Shown: positions 47,978 to 60,262 of the stretch, in pieces | How positions within the stretch are numbered: the first letter of the stretch is position 1 | Layout: each line of letters starts with the position of its first letter | Source: Cenococcum geophilum 1.58 | Taxonomy: Eukaryota; Ascomycota; Dothideomycetes; Gloniales; Gloniaceae | DNA: 64,000 nucleotides | Assembly: GCA_001692895.1 (NCBI GenBank) | Contig: KV748179.1 | Coordinates: 4,043,222 to 4,107,221, forward strand | Direction of reading: 5' to 3' | Notes under the pieces: model-generated | Database searches by the model: none | Told to the model about the DNA's origin: nothing | The model's input: only the letters and a program-made list of their open reading frames with translations | Position numbers and translations under genes: made by a program

Positions 47978-48170
47978 TGTAACCGACTACGGGTGCTGCC
48001 CGAGATAGCCTCAACGCCACCCTATATATTGATCGCAGATCAATATTGCTTGCAGATAACTGTTCCTATTTCATCCTGTTACCTACACCATTTCATGTAT
48101 ATATACCTCTTGATTTCCATAGATTTACAATTGGGTTGTTCGTTCATTCCTACACACTGCAAAGCTTACA
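47978..48170 (+). repeat. 3' LTR of element F
   Basis: 193 bp, TGTAACCGACTACGGG...AAAGCTTACA, preceded by CTAGGGGGGTG and followed by GATAA and D sequence. It carries fewer RIP-type changes than the 5' LTR. Confidence 0.94.
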
Positions 48171-48175
48171 GATAA

Positions 48176-51100
48176 GGTAAGCTTAAAGACCTATAATGGA
48201 TAATAACTAATAGAGCAGAGTAACGGCTTAGTTTAGTAATATATAAATAAGCTTGGGACGAAGTTTCCTAAAGGTACAAGATTCTTAAGACGAGATAAGA
48301 TTACTGTAAAAGCCTAGTTAAACTAAGGCAGGAGCTAAGCTTAAAAAAGAAGCAAGCTTAGGATTAAGAATTCTATAGAACTAAGATTTTTAGATATAAA
48401 TAAGGGCTATTAAATAAACTAAGATTAAGAAGTAAGAAGACTTTAAGGATTTACTTATAAGGCGAAAACTAAAAGAAACTATAATGGAGTTTAGATAGAG
48501 AATCCTTATATAGTAAGAATAGAAGCTAGATTAGAGAACTAGTATACTAGGTTATATAAGGGACTGGGTACCTATATAAAGGATTACTAATAGGCCTAGG
48601 GTAGGTATATTAAGAGCTAAGTAACTTACCAAACTGGAAAACGAAGAGGATTTAGGGATCCCTACTAGGTTTAAAAAATGATATATAAAAGGCTATTACA
48701 ATATAATAATAATAAGATACTTCCTTACGGATAAGCCGTATATACTTTAGCAGCTATAAGTTACATTAAAGGAGCCTTAATTATAACATTAAAGGATCTA
48801 AAGGAATAATTAGAGAACTAGAGAAGTAAGAGGCGTATCTTAGTACCTATAAATAAAGTCGTAACGTTTAGATTAATATAATAAAGGTTTAAACTTAAAG
48901 ACGAAAATAAGTTAAGAGTTAACCTAAAGCACCTAGCATACTATACGCTATTATAGATTATATGCGTAGATAATATATATAAAATACATAAGAGTCTAAA
49001 AAAGAAAAATTAGAAATACCCTATAAGAATATATTAGGCGCTAAATAAGTAATAGTATAGAAATGCTAAGTATATATATAGATAGCATCTAGTAGAAGTT
49101 TAGGAGCTAGGAGACTTAATACTTTAACTAAGAAGGTTCCTTATAGAAGAATACTTAGACGGATAATAGTAGTAGGAATACTTAGAAAATATATATTTAT
49201 AGTATATTAAAGATAAAAAGCAAACTAGGTATTAGCTAAAGAGTAAGCTAAGTGTGATAGGATTAAGCAGCTAATAGTTAGGAAAAGTAAAGGCCTATAA
49301 AACTAGAGGGAACTAGTAGTAGAGCCTTAGACCCTTAAAGGAATTTAAGGATAACACCTAAATTTATAAATTAACTAGTGGGATTAATAGTTTAAAGCAC
49401 TAATAGATAGTAGAGTAATACGGAACTATATCTTATTAGCAGCAGTTAAAAGAATAGGATTACCTTATAGGCAGTAAGAGTAACCCTATCTATTAGTTAC
49501 GATTTTAGGAGATCTAATAACCTATAGAGGAGGGATTATTAACCTTAAAATAGGACCTATTTAAATAACCATTAAAGGAAGACAAATTAAGATGTCTTTT
49601 AATATCCTACTATTAGGACGGAATAAGGCAGTATTAGGAATGCCTTAGTTATAGGAATATAATCTAAAGATTAATTAGATTATAGGTTAAGTTAATATTA
49701 GAAATACTTAATAATATAGGATGCGATAGTAAACTAAGTTAGTATAGTACTAGGTCAGAGTAATATACGAAGAGACTAAGCGAGGCTTAAGTTATATACT
49801 AAAGAGATACTATAAGTATAGTAAGAAGCTATAGAGCCTAGAAAGTGAAAAGCTAGTAAATTATATAGTATAGGACTATAAGATAGAGTTAGAACTAGGA
49901 TTAAGTCTATAATTCTTTCTAACCTATAAGCTTACTTAAGAAGAGTTAAAAGCACTTAAAGAGTTTATCTAAGAGAACTTATAAAAGGGATATATTAAAC
50001 TATTACAGTTATTAATAGGATATCCAGTATTATTCATACTAAAGAAAAATGGAAAACTTAGGCTATGTATTAACTATAGATAGTTAAATAGCATTACTTA
50101 AAAGGATAGGTATCTTTTACCCTTAATTAGCGAAATCTAGGATTGGATAGGTAATACGCAAATCTTTATAAAGATAGATCTAAGATAGACATACCATTAA
50201 ATTAGAATTAAGGAAGGCGATAAATAGAAGGCAGCCTTTAGGTTAAAGGAAGGACTATATAAACTATTAGTTATGCAATTTAGATTAATAAATACACTAG
50301 TAACGTTTTAGAAGCAAATTAATAGTATATTAGGAGAACACCTTAATAAGTTTATTATGGCATACCTCAACGATATTATTATCTATTTAATAACTAAAGG
50401 AGAATATAGAGAACATGTTAAATAGGTCTTAAAGAGACTATAAGAGAAACAGATACTGATAGCAATTAAGAAATACAAGTTCTTTATAAGGAAGACCGAT
50501 TTCGTTAGATTTATTATTAAACTAGGTTATATTAGTATAAACCTAAAGAAAATCGAAGCTATAGTAAGTTAATAAGAACTAGAGAATATAATACAGTTAA
50601 GGTTATTTTTAGGGTTTTGCAATTACTACAGGAGGTTTATAGCATAATGGTTAAAAAATATTAAACCGTTTACTAGGCTTATAAAGAAAGAAGAACTATA
50701 GGTATAGGGAGATAAATAAAAAAAGTTATTTAAGAAGCTTAAGGAATTATTTACCTAGGAGCTAATTCTTAAAATCTACTAACTAGGATTAAATATAGTT
50801 GTAAAAACGGACGTATTAGACTTTATACTAGGAGTATATTTGCTATAAAAGTATAAGAACGTATAGCATCTAGTAGCATACTATAGTTAAAAGATAACAC
50901 TACTAGAATTAAACTATAATATCTATAATAAGGAGTTATTAGGTATAGTTACAGCACTTAAGAAATAAAGAGCGTTCTTATAAGGCGCAGAAAAACTATT
51001 TATAATTAAAATAGATTATAAGAACTTAACAGTGTTCCTAATAATAAAAAAACTTAATCGCAGATAAGTTAAATAGGTAGAAATACTTACGGAATACTAT

Positions 51101-52660
51101 TTTAAGATTTAGTATACTAAGGGAACTAAAAATGTAAGAGCAGATATACTTAGTAGAAAGACTAAATTATAGAATAATAAGAAGCCATTAGGAGCAATAC
51201 TACACAGAGATAAAAATAGATTAATTAGATATAATTACCCTAAGCTAGTAGTAACTTAAGAGGATAACAAACTAAAAAGAGTCTATAAGATACTAGAGAG
51301 CTTTTAGGTATAGATAATTCTAAAAGCATAACTAGAAGATCTATAGATAGATATATATAAAAACTAAGAAGTAAAGTATATCCTAAAAAGCATAGCGGAG
51401 CATTTCGTGGAAGACTTCTATAAGGGAATAACTTAAGGACATAATAGAGTAATAGGCTTAGTGTTAAGACTTTAGGAAGAATATATTATTAACGGAATCT
51501 AGAGTATAGCTAAAAAAGTAATAAAAGAGTGTCTAGATTGCTAAAGGAATAAATTAATAAGGTATAAGCCGTACGAAGGGCTATAACCTATTAAAATACC
51601 AGAGAGACCATGGGAGGTCATATTATAGGACTTTATCGTTAAGTTACTAAAGTTAAGAGATCCTATTACCGGATAGGAGTATAACGTAATCCTAGTAATA
51701 GTAGATAAGTTAACTAAATAGGGCTACTTTATAGCATATATAGAAGAAATCTCAGCAGAAGATATCGCTAGAATCTATATTAAAGAAGTATTCGCAAAAT
51801 ATGGAGCACTAAGTAAGATTATATTAGATAGAGATCTAAGATTTATAATAGTATTCTAGAAGGTATTCTTAGCGGAACAAAGGAGTTAGAGCAGTAACTT
51901 CTACTATATATTACCCGCAGACAGACAGATAAATAGAAAGATTAAATTAGACGCTAGAATAGTACCTAAGACATTATATTAATTATATATAGAATAATTA
52001 GGTATCGCTATTATTAGTTATATAGTTTATATATAATATAATACTATAAGAAGGAATAGGCATATTACTATTTAAGGCAAATTATGGATACGAGCTAAGA
52101 ATATCGTTATTACTATAATAAGTAAAGAAAACGAGTAGTATAGCTAAAGAAAGAATAAAGACACTGATAAACCTATACGCAGACCTTATAGAATTAGTGA
52201 AAAAGGTATAAAAAAAGATAAAAAGGTACTATAATGCTAAAAGATCTAAGGGACTAGATCTTAAGGAGGGGGATAAAGTATAGCTACTATACAAAAATTT
52301 TAAGAGTCGACGACTAAGTAAGAAGTTAAACTACGCTAAACTAGGACCTTTTAAAATTATATAGAGGATTTTACCAGTTATATTTAAGTTAAACCTACTA
52401 GCTAAAATAAAGATCTACCCTATATAGCATATTGCAATACTAGAGCTAGTATATAGGAATATTAAACCACTAATTTATAAAGTAGACACGTATAGAGGGC
52501 AAGAAGAAGATAAATAGTAAGTTTTAAAGATTATTAGTTATAAGGATATTAATAATAAAATATAGTACGAGGTTAAGTAGATAGGCTATAATAAAACTAC
52601 CTAGGAACCACTATAGAAAAGGTATAGGAATATTAGAAGAAAACAGGTTAGGTAATATTA
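48176..52660 (+). pseudogene. D pol, third segment (linker, PR, RT, RH, IN, chromodomain)
   Basis: It is collinear with B 17200-22135 apart from the solo LTR that B has. Approximate parts: linker 48176-49350, protease 49385-49720, RT 49960-50660, RNase H 50750-51170, integrase with DDE core 51360-52090, and chromodomain 52487-52640. A fossil with many breaks. Confidence 0.9.
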
Positions 52661-52709
52661 AGAAGGAGTTAAAAATAAAAAGATTAGTTAAAGGTAATAA
52701 ACGAGCCAG

Positions 52710-52990
52710 ATTATCCAAGGGATCTACTATTAGTATATTAGCTATTTCCGCCTCTTCTTAAATAAACCCCTTTTTAGCCTCCTTAGCCTTAAGTTTAGAT
52801 AGACCTTACTCTACTAAGCAAAGCTCTTTTAAGCACACCTTTTTACGCACCTTTATTAGACGGCTTAGGCGAGTATAATTGTTTAGTTAAGCTTTTAGAG
52901 CCTAAGATGCCTTATTAAAACGACGCTAAACCTTAGTAAGGGCCTCAGCCAGCGTACTCTCTAGTTTTTTAGCCGCTACTAATACGCGTA
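52710..52990 (-). pseudogene. Antisense reading frame between chromodomain and 3' LTR of D
   Basis: Minus-strand frame matching that of B (22190-22480): an A-L-T-K start, then ...RLSRLIKVRKKV... and ...GLSKLKAKEAKKGF.... The basic/Leu coiled pattern is kept although the DNA of B and D has diverged. The function is unknown and it is broken here too. Confidence 0.4.
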
Positions 52991-53379
52991 ACCCTAGAGG
53001 AGATTAAATAAGGAATTAGATAGTTATAAAGAATAATAAGACGTGTATACTTAGCGTTAGAGATAGATTAAATATTATAAGATAATCGCATGTTCGCCTA
53101 TATACACTTAGTATAGAAAAAAGGTTAGCAACTAAACAGAGCTGCAATTATAATATATACTAACTTCTTCTCCGCATAATAAGAACAGGACGGTATAACT
53201 TTACTAAGTAAGAGAATAAATATTACTAGCTAGTTATAACGATTAGACGTAGAAGATCTAATAGGAGGTATTAGGAATAATAAAGGTTATTAAATTAAAG
53301 ATGGGAATACTATACCTCTAATAGACAACTTAGAGATAGGAGATATCTTTAAGGATAAAGATAAAGAGGAAGGGGATAG

Positions 53380-53798
53380 TGTTACGGACCTTATATTAGC
53401 AGTAGTGCGACTACTAAGAAAGGATATAAATAGGTTAGTTAAGATAGTATAGGAAGCGCTAGAACTAATTAAGCTATAGGATAAGGGGTAGCTAAGTTAT
53501 ATAACTAGTTACGTTATAAGTTCGGAATATAAGAACGTAGAAACATAGGAACGTGACGTATTAATATACCGACGTACTAACGTACTAAACCCTTTACTAT
53601 AGGGAGGAGTTATATATTTAAGGACGTACGGTCTTTATAGATAGTTTCTCTTCTTTATAGTAAATCTTAAAATATAATTAGAGTTAATCTATTAGGTAAT
53701 TACTCCACTAGTTATATATACGTTATTAACTATTCTATACCTATATACCTAGCCCATTAACAAGTCTACCGTAATATTTCTTACAAGGCTTCGTTACA
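53380..53798 (+). repeat. 3' LTR of chromovirus D
   Basis: 419 bp, TGTTACGGACCT...GCTTCGTTACA, preceded by purine tract GAGGAAGGGGATAG and followed by TAAAA. Confidence 0.95.
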
Positions 53799-53803
53799 TA
53801 AAA

Positions 53804-53931
53804 GGGATAAATTCTTAAAGAGGTAAGGCCTCTAGGATTATAGAGACTATATACTATAGGTATATACCTTTAGTATATAACTAGCAACTATTTAAAAGGC
53901 GTCTAGGGGTTATTCTAAGGGCAACTTAAGG
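53804..53931. other. Short base sequence between D and G1
   Basis: 128 bp continuing 28683-29456. Nothing recognisable. Confidence 0.6.
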
Positions 53932-54157
53932 TGTCGACCTAAATCGGACTTCCTTACTACTATTATACTACTATCTAACGACCTAGATCGTCTATACGAA
54001 CTATCTCTTAACTTATAACTAAATGTCTTATTAAATGTTTTATTACCTATTTTCTATTACCTATTTAACTTAGTTGCTTAGACTTACCTAATCTATATAG
54101 AGAGCTTTTAGAGCCATATTTAATAGACGGAGTCCTTATTTTATTTTATATTTAACA
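53932..54157 (+). repeat. 5' LTR of copia G1
   Basis: 226 bp, TGTCGACCTAAATCGG...ATATTTAACA. It is homologous to the G2 LTR at its ends and in the stretch GAGCCATATTTAATAGACGGAG. It is followed by the primer-site region also found in G2 and F. Confidence 0.8.
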
Positions 54158-54279
54158 GCTATAAGCTCGGGTTGCTTACCGTATTACCCCTACTAATTTA
54201 ATTAATTACATCCCTTATTAAGTCGTTATTTATTATTAAATCCTTTATTCGTCTTTATAAGCACCTTTAATATAACTTC

Positions 54280-54770
54280 TTAACCGTTTACCTAGGCTAT
54301 TACTATAATGGTAATATTATTAAGCTAAGCTAATTAGGATAAATAGATTAACCTTATTAGGCTTTAGGCCCGAATAGGAGATATATAGGAATACGTTAAC
54401 CCCTTAACTAAGCAGGATAAATTACCTTAACTACTTAAACTAGTCTTTCTTAGGCCTTTAGATATAAAGCCAAGAACGTTATATACGGCCCTTTGTAAGG
54501 ACGAGGAGAATAAGCTTTAAATTCTCCGAAAGGCATAGATTAGTAAAGAAGGAGTATAAGAAATAAGAGGCGGCTTTAACCTCTCTAAGAAGCTATATTA
54601 CTGGTGTAGTGGCTAAGAACGTTAACACCTATATACTAGGTATTAACTTAGCATATAATACCTTGGTAGCTCTTAAGGGGAGAGTTACCCCTATAGATAG
54701 TATATATTAGCTCTACCTATATATATAGCAAGCTAGATAAAAATAAGCAAATATAATGTCGATCTAATAC
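54280..54770 (+). pseudogene. G1 gag, first part
   Basis: It is collinear with G2 gag 61255-61720. It includes the GCTATTACTATAATGG start region and the LGI.L.YN..V.L-type stretch near 54640. It ends near the hAT2 left end. Broken. Confidence 0.75.
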
Positions 54771-54799
54771 CAGTTATTGGCTAATAAAATATTGGTTAA

Positions 54800-55990
54800 T
54801 ATTAGGTTATTGGCCAATATAGACCGGAAAATTATATTTCCGCAATATTAAAATAAATTAAACTTATATAACTGTATACATAGTAATCTGTTTAGTTTCG
54901 CTATATAGCTACTTATCTCAGATACTATGTAGAGGTATAGATTAGATCTAGGTGCTAGAGACACCCCCGACTAACTAAGTATATATAGGTTACTACTAAT
55001 AATCCCAATAGTTAGATATATGCTAATGTATATAAGAGAGACAATTTGTACATACCTAAGCTAAAATAATTATATTTTGGGCCGTAGCCTTAGGCTTATT
55101 ATCCTCTATTAAGAGAGGATCTATTACCGTCCTAGACCCCCCTCCCCCTACTAAGGGCAAGCCACGGTTAGCCAGCGCAGGTGTATTATTACCCCGTCTT
55201 ATATAGTGCACTAACTAGCATAGTTAGGCTATTTATAATTGGCGTAGTAATCGCTAAAGTAACCGTTAACCTAACGGTATAACGGGAAGGGTTATAGGCC
55301 TAGTATAGCGCCGCGGCACCACTGGTAAGGTTAATCTACTACCCTTCCATGAGATTATATAAGGATAGCGTTAATGTATAAGGGCCGATGCATTCCTATC
55401 TAATATAGGTAAATACTTCCGCGTATAAACACCACATTCTGCCTAGGAAGGGCTAGAAGTGCTTAGCCCTATAGACTGTATATATATAGGGCCAACTGCT
55501 ACTATCCTATAAAGAGAACGGGGGCTTAGGGGTTCTAGGCGGCGGTAGCGAGGGCTTAAGTAGTAGTGGCGGTATCCTAGAGAATAAGGGCCCTATATAT
55601 ATATATATTAGTATTTATATAAAGTAAGCAACTAAAGTAAATTAGTAAAGGGCGAGGCTTAAGCAATGCTTATATAAAGTAAGAATACTTATATATTAGT
55701 AGTTAATGAGCTAGTAGTGGTAGTGGTGGTAGTAGTAGTGGTTATAGTAGTAGTGCTGCTATTGCTGCTTTACTTATTAGTGCTTAACACTTATATAAGG
55801 TAAGTAGTTAAGAGTATATTAGTAAGGTTAGAGGCTTAGGTAATACTCATATAAAGCTAGAATACTTACGTTTTAATAGTAGCTAATAAGGTAGAACTGG
55901 TTGTAGTAGTAGATAGTAGCTAGGTTAAAGATAAAGGAAGAAAAGAGGTTAAATAAGGTAAAGTACTACATAAAGAAGGAGCGTATAATT
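54800..55990. other. Non-coding left part of hAT2
   Basis: No gene seen. A C-rich stretch (55135-55150, CCCCCCTCCCCC type), a GGCGGTAGC-like stretch near 55550, and two tandem units described separately. Several AAAGTAAGCAACTAAAG-type motifs. Confidence 0.5.
55612..55900. repeat. Tandem duplication with a GTA/GTG trinucleotide spacer in hAT2
   Basis: Two units of about 110 bp, 55612-55720 and 55788-55900, each with TTATATAARGTAAG, TTAGTAAGG and AGGCTTARG motifs, separated by a trinucleotide-like stretch of AGTAGTGGT type (55710-55770). Confidence 0.8.
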
Positions 55991-56129
55991 ACGTATTGTA
56001 CAATAAAATATGTATATAAATTCTATTCTTTTCTACATCTAGCTTAAAGTATTCTTTTTTTTCCTTTCTTATCCGTACAATTAACTCTTCTACCGCCATT
56101 TAATTCTGCTTCCAATTTTTAAGCATTTA

Positions 56130-56765
56130 AGTATCTTAATTATATTAACCCTAAGCTTTACTCGCTCTTATAAAACTGTATAATATACCCCTAAAAATAT
56201 CCGCTCTAGTTTATTACTTCTAGCTAGAATTAATAGAATATTAATAGCCATTAATAAGAGTTGTAGCTAACGCTTACGTTACTTATCCTAACACCACTAT
56301 TTAAGAGGAGAAACCTTAATACGAAGTAGGTTCTCGGCGATATAGTTCTTATACTTATCTTGGCTCTTTAGGCAATTAAACTTATTAAGGTTCTTAATAA
56401 GCTGCTTATATAGATTAAGATCTTCTTTAAATAAGGCCTTCTCATATAATACAGTACTTAATGCTTATAGTAAAGGCTGGGGGCCTTAATACTAACTTTA
56501 ATACTTATTCCAAAGTTGCTCTACTATATTAAGCGCTGGCTTTCGCCACTTTTTACTCTAATTTGCTTTAATATACTCTGTATAACATTATAGATAAAGA
56601 ATAATTGCTATAGTATGTAGTGGAGACTTATTAGACTTTAGGTAGTATTTATTAAATACCTCTTAATTAGCCTTATTCCGCTTATAGAAGAATTTATCTT
56701 CTTTATAATCTTCCTATTATACAATATTAGCCTATATATACTCCCTCTAAATATATATACCTTAC
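56130..56765 (-). pseudogene. hAT2 transposase, C-terminal part
   Basis: Minus strand. It is related to the hAT1 transposase C-terminus, including the dimerisation region near 56230-56180 (short stretch like TRADIFRGILYS). It is separated from the N-terminal part by the half-LINE. TAA/TAG codons are frequent. Confidence 0.7.
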
Positions 56766-56772
56766 TAAGCTG

Positions 56773-58921
56773 GTTTTTTTTTTTTTTTGGTCCGTTATAT
56801 TATACTACGTACAATACTGCGCATGCAGCCTCTAGGCTATGGCGCTATAGTTCTATATACATAAATCCTTTCTAGGCAGCTTAACATGTACTAGTAGCTA
56901 TGTCCTAGTAGTTTATAAACCCCTAAGGGTTTATAGCTCCTTAATAAGACACTAAGGTACTGCAACTATTAGGGAATAAGAAAACGGTAAGGAAAACCAT
57001 AGGAAATCCTAGCACCTGTCCCTGTCTTTTTGCAATTTATTTCTGTCCTTTTGCTCTCTAATATCTTTTTACTAAGAGCCTAGTAGGAGTTACCTCCTTC
57101 TAGAATCCTATTTGTTTTGTCTTATTCTTCCATAGAACCCTCTAAGCTAGTATTACCTACTAGCTTAGCTGCTTTTAGAACCTCGCAATCTTTACTATTC
57201 GCAAAGTGGTTTTCTTTACAGTTAATGCAAAGAGGGGTAGTATGCTTGCAGGCCTTGCCTGTTATTATACAGGTAGAACAGGAGTGGTCCTTAGATAAAT
57301 GTGCAGCTGCATAAAATCTACAGGCTCTAGTAGAGTATCTGTCTCCTATATGGCCAAATTTTTGGCAGCTAGTGCACTGCGTAGTAGGAGAGACTTCGAG
57401 GTATTTTACTACCTTAGTAGCTGTACCTGCAATTGATATCTCTTTTTGCTTAAGGATTTCTTGTCTTTTTTCTTCGCTCTCTATAGTAAAAACTATAGAG
57501 CCAAATCTGGTCTATAGATTGTGTCTTTTTTCGCTAAATAAGATCCATCTAGGTAGTCCTTGTATCCTTATAGGATTAAAGGTCTTAATTTCTTCTTTTA
57601 GAAGCTTAGAGCCTCCTTCTCCTAGGAAAGGTAGGGTAGGAACCCTGTGGGCTACAATTTAAACCCATGGTTCTAATTTTTGTTCTCTTTAGAAGGTAAA
57701 GCAGTTATGCCAGATCTCCTTATATTTAACTAGGAAATCTACATTATACTCTTCTATAGTTATAAGGAGAATATTTTGTTTTCCTTTAGTTCTAGCTATA
57801 GACGCTAGTACTGGCTTTTTTACTTGCAGTTTTGATGTAAATAGTTGATTGACTTTGTTTCGTATAGAGAATGTATCTAGGAATTGGTCCTTTTCATCTG
57901 TAATTAGAACTAGCTTCCTTTCTTATAGCTGCTTTTTCTTACTTCTAGTAGAGGTGGAGCTAGAGCTAGGCGTGCTACTAGTTACCCTACTAGAAGAAGG
58001 AGGGGTAGACGATGATGAGGAAGGTAAGGAGGATGAAAAAGGGAGGTCCTTCTTTAGCCTCTCTGCGTAAGTTTCTTTAGTAGGAGCCACCTCCTTACGG
58101 AGAGCTCTTACTTCTTCTACTAGTCCTTTTAGGACATCGTTTGTCTTCTCTTCTTCTTCTTCTTCTTTTTGTGTAAAGGGATTTTCTCCTAATAGGATAC
58201 TTCGTGTATAGTACACTAGCTGTTTAACTTGTTCTTTTATTTCTTCTCTTTCTTCTTCTTCTTCTTCTAGCCCTTTATAGGCCTGGGTTAGGCTTTCTAA
58301 AGTGAAGCTTAAATGTTGTTCTGGAGAAAAGGAATAGGAGGGTACATCATCTGTACTATCCGTAGTAGTTATTAGTTTTGTTGTCTTTTTTGCAGGTTTT
58401 TGGTTTTCTTTTTCAAGAGAAGACTAAGGATGTCTTCTTTTTTCTCCTGCCCTAACTAGGCTAGGAGAAGGAGAAGGGGGAGAATAAGTAGATATAGAAC
58501 CTTCATCACTTATTTCTATAGGAGGTTTTTTTTTAGACCTATTAGGCCTTAGCATTTTGTATCTTATATAGGGGTTCCTGGTTTTTACTATCCTTATACC
58601 CTTTCTCCTTACTAATCCTACTAGAAGATTTCTAGGGAGATTAGGCTAAAAGGTAGTAGAAAATCTAGCCTCTATATTTTGTGGTTTTAGTATTTGGTTT
58701 TAGTGTTCCTGTCCGTGCCTCGCTTATAAGCTAGGACTACCCCTAAGAAGAATTTTCTGTTGGGGGAAAGGGGGTAAAATAACAAATAAATCCACCTCTA
58801 GCTCGCTAGGCAGTAGGAATTAAGTCTTAAAAGTTGGAAAATCGATTGTTTTTGATGGTAAGATGGGTATGCGTAAGTTTTAAAGTGTGGCGCTACCTTT
58901 TGGTAAGGTTGCATGTGCGGT
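56773..58921 (-). mobile_element. ORF1-only Tad1-like LINE (half-LINE), nested in hAT2
   Basis: Minus strand, 2.15 kb. TSD TAAGCTG (56766-56772, 58922-58928), T-run at 56774-56788 as the tail. It has the same layout as 24370-26504: 5' UTR, ORF1, then directly the 3' UTR with no ORF2. The ORF1/3' junction (GGATTCTAGAAGGAGG on the minus strand, about 57095-57110) is the same in both copies. It is less decayed than the other copies. Confidence 0.88.
57122..58555 (-). pseudogene. LINE ORF1: gag-like zinc-knuckle protein, best-preserved copy
   Basis: ATG at 58553-58555 (MLRPN-type start), stop TAA at 57122-57124, 478 codons. Long open pieces remain; one, 58216-57923, covers the acidic coil (QKEEEEEEKTND), the stretch GLVEEVRALRKEVAPTKETY and a Ser/Thr-rich linker. 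The C-terminal knuckles are at about 57400-57180 (QCTSCQKFGHIGDR, CSTCIITGKACKHTTPLC, CINCKENHFANSKDC), with the first C-x2-C complete here. In-frame stops are few and of the TGG/CAR-to-stop kind. The + frames at 57117-57314, 57372-57662 and 57849-58070 are shadows. Confidence 0.87.
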
Positions 58922-58928
58922 TAAGCTG

Positions 58929-60262
58929 TTTTTAAAGTGGTGCATAAGGAGGTTTATTTTGAAAAAGCACATCTAAGATTGTTGTATTATGCCCTTAAGT
59001 TATAAGAGTTGCTTTCTTAAAGATAAGAAGAAAGCCTATTATCGTACGAAGCTGTTTCTAGTTTATAGGATTTAGAAAATCATCATCTAAGCTATACTTC
59101 TTTGTGTATTAATCTATTATAGGCTTATATTAAATAGCAACCTGCAATATCTTACACCAGCTGTTCCATCTTATACAATTATTAAGTAGAATTCGTCTTC
59201 CTGCTAGCTCTTTAATAGCCCTTATACGGCTAGGAGAGCTTTATATATATATAATAATATTATAGAGCTTTCTAAGGGCGCCTATATCTTAAAAATTTTT
59301 ATCTTTATCTTTAGCTTCGTATAAATTAATCTACTTAACTTTAACCTTAAAAAGAAAGGCTTAAACAGTAAGATTAATAATATAGCCATTGCAACGGATT
59401 AGTTTATATGAAGATTTCCATATAATAGCTTCCTCCTCTTTTATATACTTTTTAATTGTATAACAAAGAGTATTATTTATTCCCGCATTATCTAAGACAA
59501 CTATACTAAGCTTTTATGTAATCCCGTAGTCCTTTAGTATAAAAAGCAGAGTTAAGAACTAATCCCCTCTACTATAAGATTATACCGTATAAAGAGTAAG
59601 GAGAGCTTTAAAGAGTCCTTTTAAGTTTTGCTTAATAAAGTAGGCGCAGACTCTAAGGAGAAGATGCCGATTAGGAGAGGTCCAAATATTACTAACTAAA
59701 GCTTCTTTTATATAATGTCTTTTATTAATTCCCATAATTCTTTAATCCTCTTTCTTACTTATATATAAGCTGTTATAATTAAACCCTCTACCTCTGGATT
59801 AAGGACCCGGTAAAATATATAAAACTCTAGCTACTTAATAAGTTAAAGTAGAAGATTTTATACGATAATAAGGGAAATAAGGGCAGCCGTAATAGCCTCC
59901 TTATTAAGAGCGTTTTTAAGTATAAGAGAATTAACCTCTGTATAATTATGTTTTGTACAAAGCTGCGTATATAAATCTTAAAGCTTTTCTTTAGCACCTT
60001 AATAAACAACACCTAGAGTTTTAGAAATAGTAATCTTATACTTTTTTATAAGATAATTCCGGAAATATATAACGCACTTTACGCTATATAGTTCCTCTGT
60101 ATAGTATTTGCAATATAAAATATATTACTTATCCTATTATTTATTATTATTATTATTATATGGATCTCGTATATAGTACTAGATTTTAGGGTTCCTTCTA
60201 TCTTTTAATCTCTTTGTACTAGTAGATGGTATAAAATTTAATATTTCATTATTAGAAGCCAT
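58929..60262 (-). pseudogene. hAT2 transposase, N-terminal part
   Basis: ATG at 60262 (MASNNEILNFIPSTSTKRLK). It aligns with the start of the hAT1 gene: a BED-like zinc-finger region near 60200-60050 (Y-C-K-Y-Y-T) and the middle of the transposase to 58930, where the half-LINE interrupts. The upstream GGAATGCCAAG motif is shared with hAT1. Broken by RIP-type stops. The minus frame 59827-60012 lies inside it. Confidence 0.72.

Larger units (their letters stand above)
42462..48170 (+). mobile_element. Non-autonomous LTR element F, nested in D
   Basis: The LTRs are 193 bp each with TSD GATAA (42457-42461, 48171-48175). With its own insertions (solo LTR 43150-43343, hAT 43571-46862) removed, only about 1.8 kb of internal sequence remains, with no protease, RT or integrase. 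The stretch after the 5' LTR (GTTATAAGCCCGGGCTGCC) matches that of copia G1 and G2, and a purine tract AGGGGGGTG precedes the 3' LTR. So it keeps the cis signals but not pol, like TRIM/LARD elements, and probably used copia G proteins. A fossil. Confidence 0.85.
29462..53798 (+). mobile_element. Ty3/gypsy chromovirus D, outermost shell of the central nest
   Basis: A broken chromovirus related to B. The LTRs are 419 bp each with a perfect TSD TAAAA (29457-29461, 53799-53803). It is split by C (30971-41936) in gag and by F (42462-48170) shortly after. Without insertions it would be about 7.7 kb. Parts: gag, protease, RT, RNase H, integrase, chromodomain, a 3' stretch with the same antisense frame as B, and LTR. 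Many breaks, RIP pattern. It predates C, the YR element, F, and the hAT in F. Confidence 0.95.

Noticed and set aside
47891-48175. 94-codon + frame ending at the F 3' LTR
   Set aside because: It runs across the F purine tract and LTR, so it is a chance frame.
57372-57662. 96-codon + frame
   Set aside because: It is antisense to the LINE ORF1, whose zinc knuckles read on the minus strand.
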